From an uncultured Clostridia bacterium (GTDB taxonomy: Bacteria; Bacillota; Clostridia; Lachnospirales; Lachnospiraceae): a stretch of DNA of 8,834 nt. The stretch is taken from contig CAMJIC010000098.1 of NCBI GenBank assembly GCA_946405675.1, positions 1 to 8,834 on the forward strand, read 5' to 3'. Of this stretch, positions 1 to 5,040 are shown piece after piece. The first letter of the stretch is position 1. The number at the start of each line of letters is the position of its first letter. Below the pieces are notes generated by a model. That model was not told the DNA's origin. It worked only from the letters and a program-made list of their open reading frames with translations, and did not search any database. The position numbers were made by a program, and so were the translations under genes.

Positions 1-32
1 GGCTGAGGGCAGCCGGACAGGAAAAGGATTGA
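1..32 (+). CDS. possible 3' end of the preceding gene (partial)
   Basis: One frame (codons from position 3) reads LRAAGQEKD and then a TGA at 30-32, three bases before the purM ATG. Such tight spacing would suit an upstream gene in the same purine operon, for example purF. Nine codons are too few to identify a product or prove coding, so this is only a suggestion. Confidence 0.25.
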   Translation, partial: LRAAGQEKD

Positions 33-35
33 GGC

Positions 36-1064
36 ATGGACTACAGGCAGGCAGGAGTCGATATTGAGGCAGGATATGAATCCGTACGCCTTATGAAGAA
101 GTTTATTGAGCGGACAAAGCGGCCGGAAGTGCTGTCTGATATTGGCGGGTTCTCTGGCGCATTTTCCATGAAGGCGTTTCAGGGGATGGAAGAGCCGACG
201 CTTGTGTCAGGGACGGATGGCGTCGGGACAAAGCTAAAGCTTGCTTTCCTGATGGACCGCCATGACACGGTCGGGATCGACTGTGTCGCAATGTGTGTGA
301 ATGATATCGCGTGCGCGGGCGGGGAGCCGCTGTTTTTCCTCGATTACATCGCATGCGGGAAAAATGACCCGGAGAAGATCGCGCAGATCGTGAAAGGGGT
401 CTCGGAGGGCTGTGTGTCGGCCGGGGCGGCTCTGATCGGCGGCGAGACGGCGGAGATGCCGGGCTTTTATCCGGAGGAGGAATATGACCTTGCCGGTTTC
501 GCGGTGGGCGTGGCAGACCGGAAGGATATGATCACCGGGGCAGAGGTAAAGGAAGGCGACGTGCTGGTGGGCATCGCTTCGAGCGGTGTGCACAGCAACG
601 GGTATTCTCTGGTGCGCAAGGTATTTTCCATGGATGAGAAGACCCTTTCCGCCTATCACGAAGGGCTTGGCGAGACCCTTGGCGAAGCGCTCCTGCGCCC
701 GACGAAGATCTATGTGAAGGCGCTTCGGGCAGTGCGTGAGGCAGGGGTGCGTGTGAAGGGCTGCAGCCATATTACGGGGGGCGGCTTCTATGAGAATGTC
801 CCGCGTATGCTCCCGGAGGGCCTGAAAGCCGAGATCAGAGCCGGCAGCTTCCCGGTTCCGGAGATTTTCAGGATGCTCCAGAAAGAGGGCGGCATTGAGG
901 ACCATGTGATGTTCAATACCTATAACATGGGGATCGGCATGGTCATGGCACTTGCTGGCGAGGATGTGGACCGGGCGGTCAGCGCCGTGGAGCGTGCCGG
1001 AGAGAAGGCATACGTGATCGGCGAGACAGTACACGGGGACAGGTGCGCACAGATCTTAGGATAG
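36..1064 (+). CDS. purM: phosphoribosylformylglycinamidine cyclo-ligase (AIR synthetase)
   Basis: PurM closes the imidazole ring: FGAM + ATP gives AIR, step 5 of de novo purine synthesis, in the cytoplasm. The protein is 342 residues, normal for the family. Visible family signatures in order are SGTDGVGTKLKLA (58-70, nucleotide-binding loop), VNDIACAGGEPLFFLDYIA (88-106), IGGETAEMPGFY (134-145), YDLAGFAVGV (150-159), GIASSGVHSNGYSLVRKV (179-196) and HITGGGFYENVPRML (245-259), with no gaps or broken motifs. The ATG at 36 is supported by AAAGGA at 23-28 seven bases upstream and by the typical short N-terminus (MDYRQAGVDIEAG). It is the first of three purine genes here; a promoter-like element and hairpins separate it from purN. 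The identification is firm. Confidence 0.97.
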   Translation: MDYRQAGVDIEAGYESVRLMKKFIERTKRPEVLSDIGGFSGAFSMKAFQGMEEPTLVSGTDGVGTKLKLAFLMDRHDTVGIDCVAMCVNDIACAGGEPLFFLDYIACGKNDPEKIAQIVKGVSEGCVSAGAALIGGETAEMPGFYPEEEYDLAGFAVGVADRKDMITGAEVKEGDVLVGIASSGVHSNGYSLVRKVFSMDEKTLSAYHEGLGETLGEALLRPTKIYVKALRAVREAGVRVKGCSHITGGGFYENVPRMLPEGLKAEIRAGSFPVPEIFRMLQKEGGIEDHVMFNTYNMGIGMVMALAGEDVDRAVSAVERAGEKAYVIGETVHGDRCAQILG

Positions 1065-1065
1065 T

Positions 1066-1074
1066 TGTTATAAT
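1066..1074 (+). promoter_or_regulatory. putative extended -10 promoter element upstream of purN
   Basis: Just after the purM stop the sequence reads TGTTATAAT, a perfect TGnTATAAT extended -10. No good -35 hexamer lies 16-18 bases upstream (the region is GC-rich coding sequence), but extended -10 promoters tolerate that. If used, transcription would start near 1081 and give purN a structured leader of roughly 95 nt. The motif is seen directly; promoter activity is inferred. Confidence 0.4.
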
Positions 1075-1084
1075 GATTCATCAC

Positions 1085-1146
1085 CCCTGTCGCTCAGAAC
1101 GTAAGCGTTACAGACAGGGAACTGTCAGAACCCGTTCTGAACAGTT
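1085..1146 (+). other. nested inverted repeats in the purM-purN gap (leader hairpins)
   Basis: Two neighbouring hairpins can form. The first pairs CCCTGTC (1085-1091) with GACAGGG (1113-1119), with a small inner AACG/CGTT stem. The second pairs AACTGT-CAGAAC (1120-1131) with GTTCTG-A-ACAGTT (1134-1146), 11-12 bp with one bulged A. A third pairing, TCAGAACG (1094-1101) with CGTTCTGA (1133-1140), is perfect over 8 bp and excludes both. Competing pairings of this kind occur in attenuators, but no T-tract follows and no purine-riboswitch core is recognisable. It could equally be a small palindromic repeat. Confidence 0.5.
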
Positions 1147-1178
1147 ACACAGATAGTTCCTTTTCGGGAGAGAGTCAG

Positions 1179-1817
1179 ATGTTGAATGTTGCGGTGCTGG
1201 TATCGGGCGGAGGGACAAACCTTCAGGCGATTATAGATGCCATTGCAGATCACACCATACAGGACGCGCGGATCTGCCTGGTCCTGTCGAACAACCGTGG
1301 GGTATACGCGCTGGAGCGTGCGCGGAAGGCAAAGCTTCCATCCCGCGTGGTCAGCCCTGCGGATTTCCCGGACCGGGAGAAGTTTAATGAGGCACTGCTT
1401 GCGGCGGTGAAGGAGTCTGGAGCGGATCTTGTGGTGCTTGCAGGTTTTCTGTGCGTGATTCCGGAGAAGATGGTCAGGGCCTATGAAAACCGGATCCTGA
1501 ACATCCATCCATCATTGATCCCGGCTTTTTGCGGAAAGGGATATTATGGGCTGAAGGTTCATGAGGCGGCGCTTGCGCGGGGCGTACGGATCTCCGGCGC
1601 GACGGTGCATTTTGTGGACAGCGGAACCGACACGGGGCCGATCATTTTGCAGAAGGCAGTCGAGGTGCTGCCGGAGGATACCCCCAAAAGCCTGCAGCTG
1701 CGCATTATGGAGCAGGCGGAGTGGAAGATCCTTCCACAGGCCATCGACCTGATTGCGCAGGGTCGCGTTGCGGTGGAAGGAAGAAGCGTCAGAATCCTGC
1801 AGCAGGCGGGAGCCTGA
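1179..1817 (+). CDS. purN: phosphoribosylglycinamide formyltransferase (folate-dependent GAR transformylase)
   Basis: PurN transfers a formyl group from 10-formyltetrahydrofolate to GAR, giving FGAR (step 3 of purine synthesis). The 212-residue length is normal. The N-terminal strand and GAR-phosphate loop are MLNVAVLVSGGGTNLQA (1-17). The catalytic centre is intact: N108 and H110 in ILNIHPSLIP and D151 in HFVDSGTDTGP, matching N106, H108 and D144 of the E. coli enzyme. AFCGKGYYG (116-124) is the insertion I associate with the clostridial form, in place of the shorter E. coli loop. GGAG at 1167-1170, eight bases before the ATG, supports the start. The stop codon is also the beginning of the 17-bp tandem array that fills the gap to purD. 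The identification is firm. Confidence 0.96.
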   Translation: MLNVAVLVSGGGTNLQAIIDAIADHTIQDARICLVLSNNRGVYALERARKAKLPSRVVSPADFPDREKFNEALLAAVKESGADLVVLAGFLCVIPEKMVRAYENRILNIHPSLIPAFCGKGYYGLKVHEAALARGVRISGATVHFVDSGTDTGPIILQKAVEVLPEDTPKSLQLRIMEQAEWKILPQAIDLIAQGRVAVEGRSVRILQQAGA

Positions 1818-1965
1818 AACGGATCAGAATCTGAAAGAGATCAGAACCTGAAAGAAATCAGAACCTGAAAGAGATCAGAATCTGAAAGAGATCGAACCTG
1901 AAACGGATCAAAATCTGAAAGAGATTAGAACCTGAAACAGATCAGAACCTGAAACAGATCAGAAC
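1814..1965 (+). repeat. nine tandem copies of a 17-bp unit between purN and purD
   Basis: The consensus unit is CTGAAAGAGATCAGAAC, with variation mainly at bases 7-9 (GAG, CGG, CAG or GAA) and at the last base (C or T). Units start at 1814, 1831, 1848, 1865, 1882, 1898, 1915, 1932 and 1949. All are 17 bp except the fifth, which has lost one base, and the last two are identical. Seven of nine contain GATC. The period is not a multiple of three, so this is not a coding repeat. The first unit contains the purN stop TGA. There are no spacers between units, so it is a simple tandem (VNTR-type) array, not CRISPR. Confidence 0.95.
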
Positions 1966-1981
1966 CAAAGGCTCTGATCTG
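1955..1981 (+). other. hairpin formed by the last 17-bp repeat and an inverted copy of its core
   Basis: CAGATCAGA (1955-1963) in the ninth repeat is perfectly complementary to TCTGATCTG (1973-1981), with CC/GG able to pair inside the loop. No T-run follows, so a Rho-independent terminator is not convincing. Because the core AGATCAGA recurs in several upstream units, the downstream arm could pair with alternative copies. It sits about 30 nt before the purD start and could affect read-through into purD; that effect is inference. Confidence 0.5.
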
Positions 1982-2001
1982 CAGTATGTTCATTGGAGAA
2001 T

Positions 2002-2005
2002 GGAG
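2002..2005 (+). promoter_or_regulatory. ribosome binding site that fixes the purD start
   Basis: GGAG lies six bases before the ATG at 2012. The alternative in-frame ATG at 2000 has a GGAG (1995-1998) only one base away, too close to work. The later start also gives the family-typical N-terminus MNILIVGSGGREHA. Confidence 0.65.
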
Positions 2006-2011
2006 TCAGAT

Positions 2012-3271
2012 ATGAATATATTGATCGTTGGCAGCGGCGGAAGGGAGCATGCCCTTGCGTGGAAATGTGCCCAAAGCCCCCGTGTGGACAAGATCTATTG
2101 CGCCCCCGGGAACGCAGGGATCGCGAAGATTGCCGAACTGGCAGCGATCGGGCCGGATCGGTTTGAAGACCTTGCGGATTTTGCAAAGTCGCATGACATC
2201 GGGCTGACGATCGTTGGGATGGATGATCCTCTTGTGGGCGGGATTGTCGATGTGTTTGAAGAACGCGGACTTCGTGTGTTCGGGCCGCGGAAGAGCGCCG
2301 CGATCCTGGAGGGGAGCAAGGCATTTTCCAAGGCCCTGATGAAAAAATATCAGATTCCGACGGCGGCTTTTGAGACCTTTACGGATCTGGAGGAGGCAAA
2401 GTCCTGGCTGAGGAGCCGGGCTTCCTTCCCGGTTGTGCTCAAGGCAAGCGGCCTTGCGCTGGGCAAGGGCGTCCTGATCTGCGAGGATCTGGAGTCGGCA
2501 CTCAGAGGCGCGGATGAAATCATGGGCGAGAAGAAGTTCGGGCAGGCCGGTGATGAGATGGTCATCGAGGAATTCCTGACCGGAAGGGAAGTATCTGTCC
2601 TGACCTTTGTGGACGGCACCCATATCCGTGAGATGTCCTCCGCCCAGGATTACAAGAGGGCAGGGGACGGAGATACCGGACTGAATACAGGCGGGATGGG
2701 GAACATTTCCCCCAATCCATATTATACGGAGGAAGTGCAGCGGATCTGCCGTGAGAAGATCTTCCAGCCGACAGTTGACGCGATGAAGGCGGAAGGGCGT
2801 GAATTCAAGGGAGTGATCTTCTTTGGGCTGATGCTCACGGAGGACGGGCCAAAGGTCCTGGAATACAACTGCAGGTTCGGGGATCCGGAGGCACAGGTGG
2901 TGCTGCCCAGGATGGAAAATGACCTGATCGATGTGCTGGAGGCGTGCATCGACGGCACGCTGGATCAGGTTGACCTGCGATTTCGCCCGGATTCCTGTGT
3001 CTGTGTGGTGCTGGCATCTGACGGGTATCCGGTTTCTTACGAGAAAGGAAAGGTCATCCGCGGGCTGGAGGCATTTGACAAAGAGACGGACCGGATGTGC
3101 TTCCATGCAGGGACAGCCTTCCGGGACGGGGAGATCGTGACGAACGGCGGACGGGTGCTCGGCATTACGGCGCTCGGGAAAAACCTGGAGGATGCCCGTG
3201 CGAAGGCATATGAAGCAGCCGGCTGGGCAGACTTTGAAGGAAAATATTTCCGCCGTGATATTGCGTTGTAA
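2012..3271 (+). CDS. purD: phosphoribosylamine-glycine ligase (GAR synthetase)
   Basis: PurD joins phosphoribosylamine and glycine using ATP (step 2 of purine synthesis). It is a cytoplasmic ATP-grasp enzyme of 419 residues, normal length. Motifs in order are ILIVGSGGREHALA (3-16, N domain), the ATP-grasp lysine loop VVLKASGLALGKGV (141-154), VIEEFLTGREVSV (184-196), AQDYKRAGDGDTGLNTGGMG (211-230) and the metal/ATP residues in LEYNCRFGDPEAQVVLPRM (283-301). The C-terminal domain ends GKYFRRDIAL, a few residues shorter than the clostridial relatives I recall. The lysine loop reads KASG where most PurD proteins have KADG, a small departure in a conserved loop. A GGAG six bases upstream selects the ATG at 2012. 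purH, often just before purD in Firmicutes, is missing here. The identification is firm. Confidence 0.97.
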   Translation: MNILIVGSGGREHALAWKCAQSPRVDKIYCAPGNAGIAKIAELAAIGPDRFEDLADFAKSHDIGLTIVGMDDPLVGGIVDVFEERGLRVFGPRKSAAILEGSKAFSKALMKKYQIPTAAFETFTDLEEAKSWLRSRASFPVVLKASGLALGKGVLICEDLESALRGADEIMGEKKFGQAGDEMVIEEFLTGREVSVLTFVDGTHIREMSSAQDYKRAGDGDTGLNTGGMGNISPNPYYTEEVQRICREKIFQPTVDAMKAEGREFKGVIFFGLMLTEDGPKVLEYNCRFGDPEAQVVLPRMENDLIDVLEACIDGTLDQVDLRFRPDSCVCVVLASDGYPVSYEKGKVIRGLEAFDKETDRMCFHAGTAFRDGEIVTNGGRVLGITALGKNLEDARAKAYEAAGWADFEGKYFRRDIAL

Positions 3272-3282
3272 TGCCAGGGGAT

Positions 3283-3336
3283 GATTGGCCTGGAACTTTT
3301 CACAGAGGATTGGCTTGAAGCTTTTCATACAGGAGG
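3283..3336 (+). repeat. imperfect tandem duplication carrying the ribosome binding site
   Basis: The gap after purD contains two similar blocks. Block 1 (3283-3307) starts GATTGGCCTGGAA-CTTTTCA and ends CAGAG. Block 2 (3308-3336) starts GATTGGCTTGAAGCTTTTCA and ends TACAGGAGG. The second copy carries the strong AGGAGG used by the next gene; the first has only a degenerate AGAGG. The similarity is clear by eye, although two copies of about 25 bp is modest evidence. Confidence 0.6.
3331..3336 (+). promoter_or_regulatory. strong Shine-Dalgarno that decides the start of the membrane protein
   Basis: AGGAGG lies 11 bases before the ATG at 3348. An upstream in-frame TTG at 3285 would put about 21 extra residues ahead of an otherwise complete signal peptide and has no ribosome binding site, so 3348 is preferred. 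Confidence 0.75.
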
Positions 3337-3347
3337 TTTCGGAAAAA

Positions 3348-4763
3348 ATGAACAGAAGGTGCAGGCAGCTCCTTGTGACAATTGTACTCATATTCACCAT
3401 GATGATTTCTGTTTCCCCGGTGGTGATGGCATCAGATGACAACTCTCTTGCAAGCCTGGGGATCCGGACAGAGGGCGTGATTGTCAGTCCGGAGTTTCGG
3501 TATGACATCTGGGAGTATAGTGTCGAGGTGCCGGCGGGAACCAAGGTCCTGGAGCTTGAGCCGCATACGACAAACCCCACCGCGACGGTGAATTCGGTCA
3601 CCGGGAATGAGCTTGCGGAAGATGGAACCGGCAGGGTCGTGATCACGGTTACGAGTGAGAGCGGGAATGCGATCGAGTATATCCTGAATGTGACCACTGC
3701 GCGGGGTGATGTGGACCCGGCGGAGGCGATCGCCGCCAATGAGAGCTCTGCGGCGGCCACGATCGATACGGAGGTCGTCCAGAGTGAGGTGGAGACAGAG
3801 GATCCGCGTTTTGTGAAGGTAGACCGTAATTCCCTTCAGGATGCGGAGAATACGATCGAGAAGCTTCAGAATACGATCATGGAACAGATCAACCATATCC
3901 GTATCCTGACTTATGTCCTGTATGGACTGATCGCAGTTTCCATCATCTTCCTGTTCATTGTTATCAGCCAGCTGCTCCGGAGAAGAGACATGGCCCAGGA
4001 GCTTGCATTTTACAAGCAAGGAGATCCCGGCCGTGATGCTGACGGGCAGATCGGAGAGGATGGCTGGGGAGAATGGGGCGAGGACGAGACGGCCCGCTCC
4101 GGAAAGAGGAAAAAGAAAAAAGGACGGAAGGATGAGCCTGTCCAGGATGGTTGGGAGGATGAGCCGGCGGAAGCTTCCAGCTGGACCAGCCAGCAGGTGG
4201 GAACACCGGTCAGGGCGAGCAATCATCCGGCCAGGAATATGCAGTATCAGGCTCATAACCAGGCAGCGCAGCCTTCCGGAAACAGACAGCAGATGGCAGC
4301 AGGAGGGCAGGCAGTGTCAGGCGGTCAGCGCCAGGGGATGCAGCCCTCCGGATCCATGGGGGCTGATGGCAGGAGCTTCCAGAGGCAAGGCGCGTCGGAG
4401 GAGACTAGACGTTATGATGCAGTCATGCCTGTCCGCCCGCAGGAGGTTCCGAAGGATGTAACAAAGGATCTGTCCCGCGTGAATAAAGCGGAGGCAAAGG
4501 CTATGAAGAAGGCAGCCGCGGTACAGGCCAGGCAGGAGCAGGAAGCGCGAAAGGCAGCCCGTACCCGCGCACAGGAGGCACAGCGCCAGGCGCAGGAAGC
4601 ACAGCGGCTTGAGATGGAGCAGGAGGCAGCGCGTCAGGCGCAGGAAAAAGCCCTGATGGAAGCAAAGGCGCAAAGAGCCAGGCAGGAGGCGGATGCCTCA
4701 GCCAAGGGTCAGGATTCTGCTCCGGACGGGAAGAACGTGAAGATCGATATGATCGATTTGTAA
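3348..4763 (+). CDS. membrane protein with an extracytoplasmic cadherin-like beta-sandwich domain and a charged coiled-coil tail; function unknown
   Basis: The 471-residue product is built like a single-pass membrane protein. Residues 1-28 form a signal peptide (MNRRCR, then a hydrophobic stretch, ending VVMA before SDD). Residues about 33-117 resemble the cadherin-like beta-sandwich family (Pfam Cadherin-like type): LASLGI, SPEFRYDIWEYSVEVP, a TGN turn, and a closing IEYILNVT. An acidic Ala/Glu stalk (120-155) and a short helix (164-183) lead to a membrane span at about 186-209, followed by RRR, which places the rest in the cytoplasm. The tail has acidic Trp-containing segments (DGWGEWGEDE, QDGWEDE), a basic cluster KRKKKKGRK (253-261), a Gln/Gly/Ser-rich linker (about 280-350), and a long Ala/Gln/Glu/Arg helix, probably coiled coil (380-452), ending KIDMIDL. 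I recognise no enzyme motif. The array at 4810 and a hairpin separate it from clpC. It could be a surface or scaffold protein, but that is a guess. Confidence 0.9.
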   Translation: MNRRCRQLLVTIVLIFTMMISVSPVVMASDDNSLASLGIRTEGVIVSPEFRYDIWEYSVEVPAGTKVLELEPHTTNPTATVNSVTGNELAEDGTGRVVITVTSESGNAIEYILNVTTARGDVDPAEAIAANESSAAATIDTEVVQSEVETEDPRFVKVDRNSLQDAENTIEKLQNTIMEQINHIRILTYVLYGLIAVSIIFLFIVISQLLRRRDMAQELAFYKQGDPGRDADGQIGEDGWGEWGEDETARSGKRKKKKGRKDEPVQDGWEDEPAEASSWTSQQVGTPVRASNHPARNMQYQAHNQAAQPSGNRQQMAAGGQAVSGGQRQGMQPSGSMGADGRSFQRQGASEETRRYDAVMPVRPQEVPKDVTKDLSRVNKAEAKAMKKAAAVQARQEQEARKAARTRAQEAQRQAQEAQRLEMEQEAARQAQEKALMEAKAQRARQEADASAKGQDSAPDGKNVKIDMIDL

Positions 4764-4781
4764 TGATTAGCGCGGCGGTGT

Positions 4782-4812
4782 CAGGGAAACGTCCTTGGAC
4801 GTTTCCCTGTTT
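4782..4812 (+). terminator. probable Rho-independent terminator after the membrane protein gene
   Basis: CAGGGAAACGTCC (4782-4794) and GGACGTTTCCCTG (4797-4809) are perfectly complementary; with a realistic loop the stem is 11-12 bp. It starts 18 nt after the stop codon. Only three T residues follow, so termination may be partial, and the 25-bp array starts immediately after. Confidence 0.6.
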
Positions 4813-4996
4813 CAGCACTCAGGCTGCAATGCTGGTTCGGTGTTCCGGCTGTAATGCTGATGCGGCACTCAGTCTGCTAAGCTGGTTCGGCGTTCCGGCT
4901 GCAATGCTGATGCGGTACTCAGGCTGCAATGCTGATGCGGTACTCAGGCTGTAATGCCGGTTCGGCATTCAGTCTGCTATGCTGCTACCGCTGGAA
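4810..4996 (+). repeat. 25-bp tandem repeat array upstream of clpC
   Basis: Six complete 25-bp units start at 4822, 4847, 4872, 4897, 4922 and 4947. A partial unit precedes them (to 4821) and a degenerating one follows (from 4972). Each begins like GGCTGCAATGCTG and ends like ATGCGGTACTCA or TTCGGTGTTCC. Units 4 and 5 are identical, which suggests a recent duplication. The unit starts follow a longer order: GGCTGC, GGCTGT, GTCTGCT in units 1-3, and the same order again in units 5-7, implying an older 75-bp (three-unit) period. There are no spacers, so it is not CRISPR. The array fills most of the region upstream of clpC. I see no CtsR box or convincing promoter there. Confidence 0.93.
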
Positions 4997-5026
4997 AAAG
5001 AAAGACTGACTGCGGAAAATTTGGAC

Positions 5027-5032
5027 AGGTGA
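5027..5032 (+). promoter_or_regulatory. ribosome binding site that fixes the clpC start
   Basis: AGGTGA, matching the 3' half of the ideal AGGAGGTGA, lies eight bases before the ATG at 5041. A longer open frame begins at 4954 with a non-ATG codon inside the repeat array; its extra 29 residues are unlike any ClpC N-terminus. Confidence 0.7.
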
Positions 5033-5040
5033 GAGACAGG

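Noticed and set aside
1065..1178. Purine riboswitch in the purM-purN gap.
   Set aside because: The conserved junction and loop sequences of the purine riboswitch are not present, and the position inside the operon is atypical.
2006..3760. A 584-codon open frame on the minus strand across purD and the start of the membrane protein gene.
   Set aside because: It is opposite a clear purD with all motifs, its protein resembles no family, and long antisense frames are common in GC-rich codon-biased DNA.
4812..4880. CIRCE-like half sites (TCAGCACTC, TGCTAA) in the repeats upstream of clpC.
   Set aside because: The halves are not paired at the nine-base spacing of CIRCE and recur as part of the tandem unit.
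4763..4954. A 63-codon frame starting on the stop of the membrane protein gene, with a 25-residue internal repeat (AAMLVRCSGCNADA and AAMLMRYSGCNADA).
   Set aside because: The peptide repeat follows from the 75-bp period of the DNA array; there is no ribosome binding site and a hairpin lies inside its start. I keep it only as a curiosity.
4810..4996. Possible CRISPR array upstream of clpC.
   Set aside because: The units are directly adjacent with no unique spacers, and no cas genes are nearby.
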